Assembly (NCBI GenBank): GCA_029232285.1
Contig: JAOXFI010000010.1
Coordinates: forward strand, 43,954-107,953
From: Agmasoma carcini (nom. nud.)
Taxonomy: Eukaryota > Microsporidia > Thelohaniidae
Direction of reading: 5' to 3'
DNA length: 64,000 nucleotides
Shown: positions 1 through 10,990 of the stretch, in pieces
How positions within the stretch are numbered: the stretch's first letter is position 1
Layout of the letters: each line of letters begins with the position of its first letter
Translations under genes and position numbers: made by a program
Notes under the pieces: model-generated
What the model was told of the DNA's origin: nothing
Seen by the model: the letters and a program-made list of their open reading frames with translations, nothing else
The model's database searches: none

Positions 1-535
1 TTCATAACTCGTGTTCTGCACAAGTCTAGGCCTTTATGTGGTACAGAGTGATAATGTTGGAACAATAACTATAACAGTTGAGACCCTACTAGAGGCTAAA
101 GCAAGGTGTAGTGATAATAAATAACTAATCTTATAATTAGTTTGTTATTGAAGACAGGCATCTTTTCTTATTAAAAGAAATGGCGAGGCGGTTGGTGTGC
201 GTAATCGAGCTAAAATATATTATTGTGTCTTTAAATTTTTACTGTCATCATCGAATAAGATTTAAGATAGCATGACAATCAAATTTTTTGCACTGTTACA
301 ATACATGAATGGTGTATTGTCTTTATCTCTGCTTTTTATTCCTTTTACATTCTATTTTAATTAATGTTATTTGTAGGTTCGGTTTTTCTTCTTTTGAAGT
401 TGACTGATATTTAATATTCTTTATAGAAAACATGTATATGAGTAGATAGTGTTGTAAGTAGGTTCAAAGTGTTTATGTATTTTTAAGTTATATCTAAGCA
501 AGTATATTGATTAATTGAATTATTATTTTATCTTT
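1..535 (+). repeat. LTR-like dispersed repeat, copy 1 (cut by window start)
   Basis: This stretch aligns imperfectly with 17990-18440 and 54280-54870. Shared blocks include a segment around TTGGTGTG near 194, the string AAGATAGCATGACAATCAA near 265-285, and an AAGCAAG-TATATTG tail near 497-512. Length and dispersion fit solo LTRs of a retrotransposon, but I see no TG...CA ends or target duplications, so the class is inferred. It ends just before the start of the 565-1212 gene. Confidence 0.5.
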
Positions 536-564
536 ATATGTAATTTTAAAATAAAATTTTAACC

Positions 565-1212
565 ATGTTATTTCAATCTTTTATATTATCAACACAAGAC
601 TTTTATAGATGTAATTTTAATGAGGATAAGTTTAATAATAATGAATGTAATAAAGTTTATTGTGCATATGATAAATGTTATAGGTGGAATGCTCAATTTA
701 TAAAATCAATTAAGCTAAATAACATTAATCAATTTAATTTGACGGAAGAAAATTATAATTCTTTAAAATTTCTTTTAGAAGGAGATGATTTATATTTAAA
801 TGATAATTTTAATACCAATCTTTATGAATTGGAAGTCAAAATTAAAATATTTATAAAAAATCATTTCACTTTCATTTCACCATATCACAGTCTTCATTTT
901 CTTCAAAGTTGTTTGTTTCATTCAATTCTTATTAATTACAAAAGTCCTATTTTCATTCTTAATTGTCAAATAAAAGAATGTTTGTCTATGTTTGATTTAA
1001 AAAATAAAGATTTTGATCAAATAAATTTAATTTTAAAATTTGATGAAATTGATCTTCAATTGAATAAAATTACAAAATCGATCAATTCAATTCTATCAAA
1101 TAAGTTTAAATACGAACTTTACACTGAAATTATCGATTTATTTACTTTTATTGTTTCTAGGAAAGATAATTTCTCCAAAAATGAAAATATTTGTTTATAT
1201 TCTTATGATTAA
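565..1212 (+). CDS. Probable secreted protein, member of a paralogous family
   Basis: A 215-residue protein of unknown function. It is a diverged paralogue of the minus-strand gene at 5593-6219: both share a W-N-x-x-F-I-x-S-I segment, L-x-E-N/E-N, an L-Y-x-N-D-x-F block, a C-x-x-x-S-I-L-x-N-x-K-S-P core and a leucine-rich ending with N-N-F-S or D-N-F-S. The N-terminus (MLFQSFILS) is short and hydrophobic and could be a signal peptide. The ATG is preceded by AAAATTTTAACC, the start signature seen at housekeeping genes here, which argues for a live gene. It is isolated in transposon-rich DNA. Lineage-specific families of exported proteins are common in microsporidia; export is inferred. Confidence 0.7.
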   Translation: MLFQSFILSTQDFYRCNFNEDKFNNNECNKVYCAYDKCYRWNAQFIKSIKLNNINQFNLTEENYNSLKFLLEGDDLYLNDNFNTNLYELEVKIKIFIKNHFTFISPYHSLHFLQSCLFHSILINYKSPIFILNCQIKECLSMFDLKNKDFDQINLILKFDEIDLQLNKITKSINSILSNKFKYELYTEIIDLFTFIVSRKDNFSKNENICLYSYD

Positions 1213-1288
1213 ATAAATTTATGAAATATTTATTAAAAATATTAGTTTTGATTTATTATTTATCTTCACACGGGTAAGAAAAAATACC

Positions 1289-1404
1289 AAATAATTACAA
1301 AAAGTATAATTTTTGATTTAAATCTGTAAACTCAAAAATGCTTTCAAATAATTACAAAAAGTATAATTTTACAATTAAATCTGTAAACATTCAAAAATAC
1401 TTTC
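1289..1404 (+). repeat. Two-copy tandem repeat, 57-bp unit
   Basis: The blocks at 1289-1345 and 1346-1404 both begin AAATAATTACAAAAAGTATA and contain AATCTGTAAAC. They lie just downstream of the secreted-protein gene. No function is apparent. Confidence 0.8.
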
Positions 1405-3607
1405 TACTATTAATAAGCTAAGAGTAAAATAAAAACTTAATTTTACCGTTTATTGTTGTGGTGGTTTATCATCTTTAAAGAAATGGGGTATCCGTTAAAT
1501 TTATAATATAGATTTCCAGATCCAATTTTAAACAATTCACATCAATTAGTAAATAAATATTTCAATTAAATGTTAGTTAGTCTCTTTATATAATAAATTA
1601 CAATTTACAATTAGTTGGAGATAATCAATATATTTTTTATTTATAAAAGTGATTGTATCAATTTTAAGAAAAGAATAAATAGTTCTTAAAGTGATATCAA
1701 GATACTCATAACATAATTAATTATTTTATGTTCTAGATTATACAGCCAATCTGACACACTTAGAGAATTTAATTGTCTAAAAATAAATTCAACTAAGCCT
1801 GTTGATAAGAGGTGGCTTGCAATTATTTTTTTACTTAAAATGATCAAATAAGAGATATAATTAAATAAAGAATAATCAGAGGAAATCACACGATATGAAA
1901 AGGCAATTTTATGAATTTTATTTAAAAACACTAAGATCAGTATTTTTACTTTAAAATAACTAAAAATTTATGAAATATTTATATTTTGTTGTATAATTCA
2001 CTCTTTATACTTAAAACTAATTTAATTAATTGATTTATTAATTTTTATAATTTAAATTAATATTTTTTTTTAACAATCTACGTTTAATGTTGCAGAAAAT
2101 ATTAAATTTTATAAGTTTCCAATTGTTGAATAAAGTATTTAAGAAAAATACATAATAAGTTTAAAAATAAAATTTTGTGATCAAATCTCGTAAAAGAAAA
2201 AATTATAAATATTTTTATTCTGATGAAACAAGTTTATATATTCATTTGACAAAGAAAAAAGGGTTTTACATCAAAAATATAAAACCCCACAATACTTGAA
2301 AAATAAAAAAATGTTTTTATTATTACAAAAATGCTACAAGTTTGAATAAAGATTGCAATTTTTACTTCTGGTTTATGAAACTAAATAAAGAATTTGAACA
2401 ATAAATATATTATTTACTATTGATAATATAATTATTTATTTCAAATATTGCTTAATTTGTTTTCCATTCTAAAAATTAAAATTCAAGGATCCAGTCACAC
2501 GATCAATAATCATCAAAGCTTTTAAATGGAATATCAGAATAATTTAAAAATTTTAATCAATAGAATTACAATTATCAATAAGAAATAGAATTTAACATAT
2601 TTTCATAATAAAAATGTATTTTTGACTTTTCTATTAATTCTTCAAACTTGGATCAGTCTTAGAACAGAACAACTTTAAATTGATGAGATGTTGGTTTTAA
2701 TATAAGCTTATTTCAGATCAAAATGAAAAAAAGCAATATTTATATAAATTATTGAAAAGGGACGATTTATTATCAAACATAACACCAACATCATTTAAGA
2801 GAATGAAATATAAAAAACCTAAAAATATAATTTTTAAAAATTCTCCATAAAATATTGGAAAAAGCAAATAAAAATTATAATTATCATTGGTTGGTAAGGA
2901 GAAAAATAATATCCATTTGTATTAGGTTTAATATTTACAATTGTTTTTAAGTAAATATAATTTATCAATAGTAAAATACTTTGTTAGATATATAGAAGAT
3001 CATACTTATACTATCTATAGAATTTTAGTAGGTTCTTTAATTTATACCAAGAGAGATAACAAAGAAATTTATATAAAATTATTAAGAACAAACCCATTTA
3101 CGTAAAATAATTGTCAAGAGTTGTTACACCGTGTCGTTTAAGGTTCAATGATTAAATTTTAAAGATTTAGCATTAATCACTCTAAAATATTGATTATTGG
3201 GTGGAAATATTTTAATTCTGAACAAATTCATAATCAATTGCAAGGGCTTAAAGAAGTATTACAAATACCAAAATTCATATTTTATTTCAAATTATTTTGT
3301 TTATACTTGAATATGTAATTACCTATTTGACAAATAATGCCTTCTCTTTATAAGCGAATATGATTTTATCAAAATATAACTAACATTTTGTTTTTGATTT
3401 TCTAAAAATTATTTGATTTGTCATTTTTTTGAGAGTAATAATCATCATATTAATATTATAATATTACTATCTAATATTATTATATCATTTATTATTATAT
3501 TATTATATTACTAACATTATATTATTAAACTTTTTTAAAAAATATAGAATTTTATACAAAAAAAAAGCAATTGTAGCGATTCTTCTTGAATACATAATTT
3601 CTTAATA
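1405..3607. other. AT-rich region without a supported gene
   Basis: No ORF with a start signature is seen. Around 2200-2290 the + strand reads YFYSDETSLYIH followed by KKKGFYIKN, which resembles the first-aspartate region of Tc1/IS630-type transposases, but the surrounding sequence gives no further match, so a transposon remnant is only a suggestion. ATTATTATATT-type simple repeats occupy about 3440-3530. Confidence 0.4.
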
Positions 3608-4767
3608 AAGATTTTGGGTCTGCTTTCTATTTTCTGTTTTTTTAAAAAAATTAAAAAATAAAAAACGGAAGATAGAAAGGAAAGCTACAAAATGGTAAGA
3701 GACAATATTTCAGAAGTTTTTTACGAGAATTATAAAATATTCTTCATTGAGAACAGAACAATTAAATTCCTTAAAAGAATTGGGAAAATAAGAGACGAAA
3801 TGTATTGTGATATTTGCAATACCAATACAAACAAAATATAAAAAGAAAAGAAAACAATAAGTGGATATACAATTCGGTGTAAATCATGTATAAAAAGCAT
3901 GTCTATTTATAAATATGTCAGTGTAACATTGCCTAATGTTCCAATACATAAGATTTTAATTGGAATTTTTTATTATTGTCTTGGTAGCAAGAATTATCAA
4001 GCCGTTATATTCAGTAAGTTTTAAAAAACGATATATATTAAAAAGACAATTATACTGATATTTAATGCGTATATTAATGATAACAGATTGCTACCAAGGA
4101 AAAATCATAGCTACCAAATAGATGAAACAGCGTGTTGTAGACGTAGGACAATCTATAATCCTACTTCCGAAACAAGCTACATCAGAGGTACTAAATGAGT
4201 GATAGGCATTATTTCTGAGCAAACTATGAAATTATGCTTGGTGTTCTTCCAGATAGATCTATAGAATTATAGTTTTATAAGGGAAGATGTAGGAGAAGAA
4301 GCGCTGATAAAATCAGATGTTTTCATCATATGTTCAAGCAATTGCTAGAAACAATTGTACACATATGGTAGTTAATCATAATCAAGGATACGTAAATGTA
4401 GAAGGATTTTATACAAATTCGATTGAAAGTGTTTGGTCAAGGTTGAAGCTTGAAATAAGATCAAGAAGAGGTGTTATGCTAGGAAATTTAGAATCATTTA
4501 TTAAAGAATATGTATCTTATGTAAAAACTAAAAGTAATAGTACTTCAGAGGGATAAATAATTATTTCGAATATATTTCATTAAATTTATAGTCTTAGTCT
4601 TATATTAGTTTATTAAGTTTTTGAAATTTATTTAATTTAGATAGTTTATTTAGTTTATTGAGTTAGAGTTAGTTTTAAAGTTTAGTTAGTATAGTTAGTT
4701 TAATTTTTATGATACCTTATAGTAAAATTTTCAAAAAACAGAAAATAAAAAAGAGTCCCAAGATTTT
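3608..4767 (+). mobile_element. Merlin DNA transposon with 8-bp target duplication
   Basis: The element proper runs 3616-4759. Its ends are imperfect inverted repeats starting GGGTCTGC on the left and, reversed, GGGACTCT on the right, both continuing into TATTTTCTGTTTTTT. It is flanked by a perfect 8-bp direct duplication AAGATTTT at 3608-3615 and 4760-4767. Merlin elements typically make 8-9 bp duplications and encode an IS1595/ISXO2-like transposase, which this one carries as a broken gene. Intact ends suggest it is younger than the other Merlin remnants in the window. Confidence 0.85.
3692..4556 (+). pseudogene. Merlin (ISXO2-like) transposase, broken
   Basis: The reading starts at ATG 3692. 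An N-terminal zinc-binding segment (C-D-I-C then C-K-S-C) is followed by Q-I-D-E-T near 4121, which carries the first catalytic aspartate. A C-terminal block (residues from 4317 on) reads VVNHNQGYVNVEGFYTNS, then IESVWSRLK and RSRRGVMLGN, the hallmark end of ISXO2/IS1595-type transposases. Several in-frame stops and frame changes separate these parts, so the gene is dead. The family moves DNA by a DDE mechanism. Confidence 0.85.
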
Positions 4768-5370
4768 TATAAAGTGTAAAGTATAGTTTAGACATTTTAT
4801 ATTCTGAATCTTTCTATTAATTGTTCTTGATTATTAAGGAAACAACCATTACATTATTTTAAATTTCAAAATTTTTTTATCAATTTTCTTGTTTTAGAAT
4901 ATAATTTTAATCAATTATATTAAAATATTAAATTTTCGTATAGTCGTGCTTGTGGTACATTTAAAATAACAAATTTTCTTATAATGAGAAATTTTACATC
5001 CTTGACAATTTATTTTATACTTGCTAAAATTGATTTGTATTATACAAACACAAGAAACTTATCAATAAAATTGACCTGTTTATTCTCTTTTATTGACTTT
5101 GACATCTTAAACTATATTTAAATGTATTTCTGTTACATTTTGAATTTGCTAGATTCTGTTTCAAATTTTTAATAAATGTTAAATAATACAGATCTATTCC
5201 CTACTCAGTGATCTTTAAAGACTCCAACCTACCTGTTCCTTTAGAATAAAATTTGTGATTGTCTAAATCAACAACATTCTAATGGTATATACGTGTTATC
5301 CTCTCTTGTAATATCATCACCTAATAGTTTTAATATCACAATAGCTTTAAACTTATATCTTGTGAACTAG
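4768..5370. other. AT-rich region, nothing recognised
   Basis: No ORF with a start signature and no obvious transposon ends are seen in this stretch between the Merlin element and the next dispersed repeat. Confidence 0.5.
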
Positions 5371-5371
5371 A

Positions 5372-5515
5372 ATGAGATATATTGAATTATGGCTGACATT
5401 ACTATCTCTAAGAAGACGTGAAAACAATTTAAGTGTGATACCCTATAGAGGAATAGTGCATAACGACAGATGATAAACATGACTAGGAAGATAAGGGCCT
5501 GGTACCCCTTACAAT
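5372..5515 (+). repeat. Dispersed repeat, copy 1 (pair with 53204-53355)
   Basis: This block shares TATTGAATTATGGCTGA, ATCTCTAAGA, a GATACCC...AGAG segment and a terminal TGGTACCCC with 53204-53355, at similar spacing. It is relatively G+C rich for the window. It may be part of an LTR or of a non-autonomous element; no terminal repeats were identified. Confidence 0.6.
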
Positions 5516-5592
5516 ATATTATTTAATTTAAATATAATATTGATAATTTCTATTTAACAATTAAAAAAATCATAAATTTTCAAAATAAAGGT

Positions 5593-6219
5593 TTAATCAA
5601 ATTCACATAACAAACTATTTGAAAAATTATTTATATTTTCATTATAAAAATTTAAAAAAATAATAATTTCTTCACTAAGTTCATTAATTTTACTATTTGA
5701 AAGTAATACTTCAATAGGTGTAGAAATTTTATCCAAAATAATGTCAATTTCGATGAATTTTGACTTAATATTTTGTATTAAAAATTGCGTTTCGATTAAA
5801 TAATACATCATTATAATTCCATTTTTTATCAATTTATGAAGTAAATAAAACGGGCTTTTATTATTATTTAAAATTGAATAATAAATGCAACTATTGATAA
5901 ATTTTCTTGAATTAACATTCATAGAATTTGTATTTACAAAATTCTCAATATCAGTTTTAAGCTTGTTAAAATCAAATTGATCATTTGGATATAGAGAAAA
6001 ATCTTCCAAAAATTGTTTTAACCGTATTCGGTCATTTTCTGATAGCTCATAAGTATTAAAATCATTTTTTTCAATTGATGTTATAAAATGGCTGTTCCAT
6101 TTTGTTAATATAAAACTGGTATTACTTAGCAACTCATTAGAACTAAATAAATCTAAGCCTATATCAGAATTAGAATCAGAAATATCTTCTGTGCATTTTA
6201 TTAAGTCTAAAAGCAACAT
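5593..6219 (-). CDS. Probable secreted protein, paralogue of 565-1212
   Basis: A 208-residue protein of unknown function, paralogous to the 565-1212 product. The reading frame is open further upstream (to 6261), but the ATG at 6219 is preferred: it follows AAAATTTTATTTCC, and MLLLDLIKCTED then lines up with the N-terminus of the paralogue. The short hydrophobic start suggests a signal peptide. The best-conserved region is the C-x-Y-Y-S-I-L-N-N-N-K-S-P core near the middle. The two paralogues point in opposite directions about 4.4 kb apart, with a Merlin element between them. Secretion is inferred only. Confidence 0.7.
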   Translation of the reverse strand: MLLLDLIKCTEDISDSNSDIGLDLFSSNELLSNTSFILTKWNSHFITSIEKNDFNTYELSENDRIRLKQFLEDFSLYPNDQFDFNKLKTDIENFVNTNSMNVNSRKFINSCIYYSILNNNKSPFYLLHKLIKNGIIMMYYLIETQFLIQNIKSKFIEIDIILDKISTPIEVLLSNSKINELSEEIIIFLNFYNENINNFSNSLLCEFD

Positions 6220-6821
6220 GGAAATAAAATTTTTAAATTTTTTTATATTTTTACCTGTCAAAAAAAATTAATAATTATTTATTAAATATTTGAAATTGGC
6301 ATCAAGATATGATAATTTAAATTTTATTTTTAGATGTCAATTATTTAAGTTATAAATTAATTGTCTTATTTTTCACCTTGTTAAGATATTGAAACAAAAA
6401 CATTACTTAATCTAATAATAATTACAAATTTTTAAAATATTGATAGAATCTTAAGATAAAAAAAAATTTAATAAAAAAATTGAGACTTGGTTATTTGGAA
6501 CAAATTTAATATAATTCTATTTTAGAATCTACACCTACAACTGTAAAAGCTATCTCGTTTTGATTTATAACAAGGTAGAACCTACTTGCGACCAGATTAG
6601 AACCATATAGAACACTTATAAACTTTTTCACACCCTGAAACCAGTTTGTAGTAGAAAATGTAAGATTATTCCTTATTGATGAAGATATATACTGCACAGT
6701 AAAAAACTCACAAAATTAAGGATGCAAGTTGGAACTTGATAACTAATGTAGACACTTTTTAAATATATTGAAGAATCATGAGATTACGTTCCAGCAAAAT
6801 AGTACAAGAATTCGTTATATA
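6220..6821. other. AT-rich spacer, nothing recognised
   Basis: The spacer lies between the secreted-protein gene and the IS630-like element. A 63-codon minus-strand ORF at 6506-6697 has no start signature and no similarity I recognise. Confidence 0.4.
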
Positions 6822-8296
6822 GGGTTTTTACAAAAAGTTGTAGAAGTTTCATAAAAGTTAGTAAAGTTTTACAAAAAGTTAAGAGATTATATAAAACTTA
6901 ATATAATTTGTATATGATAATATAAAGAAACTATTTATAAAAAATAAAATATAAAAATAAAAAATACAACAAACACATAAAATAATAAAGATTTATAATA
7001 TTTTGATTTTTAATCTATAAATATGTTGAAATCGTTTTTATTTTCATACATAAAATTTTAAAAACTTGGCCAGGAAAGTAATTTCATTTGAAATCAGGCG
7101 CTTGAAAATTAAAAAATACAAGGCTGATACTGTGATAGCTGACATCTCACATTCTTTTTCAATCCATTACACTACAGTGCATAATATTATTAAAAAATAC
7201 AAGGATACTGGACAGGTGGAATCATGTTATAAAAACTGTGGCCAGAGAAAGATTTTGTCCGATAAGCAAATTGAATTTATCAAAAGTTGTGTTAAAGAAA
7301 ATGCAGAAATCACGCTGAGAGGGTTTAAAGTTAGATTTAATAGCCAATATGGTGTTTTAGTATTGAATGCCGCTATTCACTAGACTTTAGAAGATTTACA
7401 CTATACACTGAAGAATATGGTAAAAGTTGCTATATTAGAAATTCACAAGAAACCATCCAAAAAAGAATTGATTATGCCAGAGAGTTAAAAATAAAACATT
7501 TGAATTCTCATATAACAATGTTGTCTTTCTAGATGAAATTGGCTTTAGCCTATCCCTGAGGATTATTAGAGGCAGTTCTTTACGAGGTACAACACCAGTT
7601 ACTAGAATTCCAAATAAAAGCTTACAAAATGTCAGTATATGTGCAGCTTACAGTCAAAATGGGTTGATTTATTTTGAGCACAATATAGGTGCATATGATA
7701 GTTTAAGGTTTTGTGACTTTATTGAGTGTTTGATTAGAAAGCTTAATTTATTCAGTTAAAATCAAATCTTTAAATTCTGGATAATGCTCGAATCTATAAA
7801 ACCTCTGGAGTCCTTTAAAAAATCAACACAAGCCGAAACGAATGTTTATCTTTGACCCCCTATTCCTCGTTTTTAAACACATTTAGAATTCTTTTCTAAA
7901 TGTAAAAACTATGTGGTATGATTAAGTTTAAGAACGAAAAAAAACCACTTTTAAAATCTAAAGAGGGGTTTGATTTAATAAGTAGAAACGAGTTTAAAGA
8001 ATATTAAAAAGCAAATTTAACATATTTATAACAATCTTAGCATAGTGAAACAACTTTTGATTCAACTTTTAACTTTATTAATTTTGTTTTTTTTATTTTA
8101 AATCTTCTCAAATTTTATTTTAACTGATATATATTAATTTTTTTTATTAAAAAGTTTTTTTCGTGTTCTATTTTATTTATAATCATTTTCTTGAGGACAC
8201 AATTTTTCATCTCTTAAATTTTTAAATAAAAACTCCTTACTTTTTGTAAAACTTTCACAACTTTGTGTAAAACACTCACAACTTTTTAAAAATCTC
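6822..8296 (+). mobile_element. IS630/Tc1-like transposon, family A copy 1
   Basis: The left end begins TA-GGGTTTTTACAAAAAGTT and the right end, reversed, begins TA-GAGATTTTTAAAAAGTT. Both ends contain several direct copies of a TTTTACAAAAAGTT-like motif, so the termini are inverted repeats built from direct repeats. TA dinucleotides at both edges fit the target choice of this superfamily. Other copies are at 42425-44133 (same ends) and 19890-20490 (eroded). Confidence 0.75.
7066..8035 (+). pseudogene. IS630-like DDE transposase, family A, start codon lost
   Basis: The first 105 residues are open and contain a helix-turn-helix (K-A-D-T-V-I-A-D-I-S...Y-T-T-V-H-N-I-I-K-K-Y). The frame then breaks. 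Downstream fragments read FLDEIGFSLS, then RGSSLRGTTPVTRIPNKS and CAAYSQNGLIYFEHN, the DDE_3-type catalytic core. The first codon is TTG where the two sister copies have ATG (19896, 42940), so the start was lost by mutation as well as the frame. It is non-functional. Confidence 0.8.
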
Positions 8297-8990
8297 TATA
8301 ATTTTATTCTTCTTTTAAATAAAACATAATTTTTGAGGATGAACATCATTAATAAAATTCACAATATTAAAATTACGATTACCGTTATTAAAAAAATATT
8401 TATTAGAAAATTTGTAAAATTAAACTTTTATCATTTTATCTCTTTACATATTTTGTAAATATGTAATGGGGTAGCTGCACCCCTATCATGATCAAGTTTA
8501 ATAAAATTTTAAAAATCAAGTTTATGTACCTGCAATATAATGGAACATCATGATTCTTAATAACTTTTGCTCTATAATAAACAGATTCAGCAAATCACAC
8601 CAAACAACCAAGATCATTATATGGTTATAAGAATATTACATTAATTTTATAAGTTTTTAAATAAAATTAGCACCCTTAATTTAGCAGATCATGGTATATT
8701 TTAGAATTAATAAAAAAAGAAATTTTTTATGGATATATTGATATTTTAAAAACTGTTTGTTTGGATGGTTATTTTTAAACTGATATAATTTGTTATAGAG
8801 CAAACAAATGCTATTTAGTGAATTATTACGCATATAAACCACTTATTTATTATAGGAATCAAACTATAGATGTCATTTATAATTTTCTTCTTTTCATAAT
8901 AATACCATAATTGTTATTTTTTAGATATTTACAAATTAAATTTCATAGGTAAACGCTCTCTGTATTGATACTGAGATTTGAATATATAAA
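8297..8990. other. AT-rich region, nothing recognised
   Basis: The only notable item is a small G+C-rich hairpin near 8468-8483 (GGGGT-AGCTGC-ACCCC). No gene is supported. Confidence 0.4.
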
Positions 8991-8994
8991 TCTA

Positions 8995-9300
8995 TATAAA
9001 TAACTTATAATAGATCCAATTGTTCTTACTTAAACCAGAATAACTCTTATGCTTATCAATCTAAATTGAACTTTCTACACAGGATATTTATAAAATAAGT
9101 ATAATGGTATTGTTTTATATTAAATAAAATCAATTGTATAGGTTATATGTTTTCTCCATCTCTATATATAATACAGATATTATCAATATTGTTTACTAGT
9201 GCTCTAGCCATATGGCCCTTAACTTTCAAATTAAGCACGATTTCATCAACTTCAACTATAAAATATAAACCACCTAAAATAAAATTTTGAAAATAGAAAT
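8995..9300 (-). pseudogene. Merlin transposase remnant
   Basis: On the minus strand 9275-9160 reads VEVDEIVLNLKVKGHMARA followed by NNIDNICIIY, which matches the ISXO2-type catalytic start (E-V-D-E-T...K-x-H-x-G/A-R). Further on, near 9040-9075, IDKHKSYSGL resembles the second-aspartate region (T-D-E-x-K-S-Y). Stops and frameshifts abound, and the termini were not found. Confidence 0.65.
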
Positions 9301-10080
9301 TGTGTTGGATATCTTTCAATAAATTTAGTTATTATTTTTTATCAATATCTTGTTAGAACTAAACTTTGTTACAATACCATTTCTTACTTGTTTCGAAAAA
9401 ATTGTATTTATACAATAAGTATAAATATAATGTAACAAGTGAAGGCATCAAAATAACGTTTTAATTCAAAAATATTCACTTCTATTTCTACAATTTTAAT
9501 TTTTACAACTTCATGTATTTTTTAATATTTTCAAATATATAATATTCGCAATATGGAATTGAAACAAGTTTGGTATATTTGAAATATTAACCATAGCGAA
9601 TTAGACAATAAACCGTTTATTCATCTTATATGTTTTATTATAAGTCAACCAGGTTTATAATGCTTAATTTCTTTTTAACTCATAAAGATTCTTTATCAAT
9701 ACTCATTTTTGTTAAATATTCGTATAAAACATTATTAAATCAAATATATTCATTTTATCAAAGCACAAAATACTTTTTCCGAATCTCTCTAGTATTTCAG
9801 GATCAATATAAATTTCTTTATTGGAATTATATACAATTGATATTTTATAAATTCTTTCTTTAAGGTTAGTTATTAAGTCATAAAACATTATGATTTGATA
9901 AGATACTATTTCTTCTTTTTGTTGTAATCAGTAATATTTGTAAATTCATTGAGATAAAATAAATATCATTTTTGTGATCAGTAAGTATATACTAATGATT
10001 TTCTTATGCAAGACATGGTTACTAACTGATCAAAATTAATTAATGATGATATCTCAAAAACTTTGTGGAGTATATAAAGA
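9301..10080. other. AT-rich region, nothing recognised
   Basis: A 77-codon + strand ORF at 9630-9863 has AT-biased composition without a start signature, and I do not consider it a gene. The region may contain the rest of the Merlin remnant. Confidence 0.4.
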
Positions 10081-10990
10081 CTCTTACTTGGAATGAATAC
10101 TGAAATGAGTTAAATAAACAGTTTAGTTTTAGTTGCAACAATAATATGGCAACAGCGGTAAATGGTGATCATAATTTTGTATTTGGGTTAGTTTTCTCAA
10201 ATAGTGCATGGGAGAGACTAATTCAGTTTATGAAGAAATTTACTGAAATCATAAACATAATGTGTGTTCATAAAAATATTCCATTTTGTTTTTAAAAATG
10301 ATATGGGGAAAGAAGCCTACAAGTGGGTAGTTGGAAATGGCAATTAATATTGATTTGATAAATGTTTAGTTTGTTGAAATACCAGGCTGCTCGAAGTTAA
10401 TACAAGAGCAAGAAAAGATGTAAGGCAAGAGAAGGATAATTTTATTTGTTTTCTCGATAGGATAAAATCTTACAAAAATTATAAGATATTTGTAATTTAT
10501 TATTGCTAGAACTGCAATAGATATATTCTATTCTAGTTGACATAAGCGATTGTAAACAATAATACTGTCATAAGCTTTGATAACATTTACAAAATACATT
10601 ATTGTGGTGAATTAGGGATTTATTTAATAGTATAAAGATTTCATCACCGCTAACAGTTGGGAAGTAAGGGTTAAGGAAAAATTGCTTCTATTGTGATAAG
10701 ACTTAACATATAATAATGAAATATTTCAAAAATGTAATTGCAAACCCAGCCTTCTAATATTTTAGATTTTAAAATTTGATTGCTGATAAAAAGAATCATT
10801 ATTAAAGAAATATTTCAAGTATAATAGTTATATTTAAATTATATTTTTAAGAATTTGTTTTCAATAGAACAAAGGTCAATGCGTTAGTTGATACAGAAAT
10901 TGAGGCTTCGATAATAAGCCAAAACTTAAGCAAAAATATTAAATTAGGGCATTGTAGTAAAAATTGGGATCATTGGTAACATTTTTATAA
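10080..10990 (+). pseudogene. Ty3/gypsy-type gag and protease remnant
   Basis: In order on the + strand there is a gag-like segment (EAYKWVVGN near 10310, then RARKDVRQEKDNFICFLDRI near 10410-10470), a C-F-Y-C half of a zinc knuckle near 10680-10700, and a retropepsin-like segment VNALVDTEIEASIISQNLS near 10870-10935. The protease active site is altered: D-T-G has become D-T-E. Numerous stops mark it as long dead. No reverse transcriptase or flanking LTR was recognised. Confidence 0.6.

Noticed and set aside
1686..1931. An 81-codon minus-strand ORF
   Set aside because: It has no start signature, no recognisable motif and a composition no different from the surrounding noncoding DNA.
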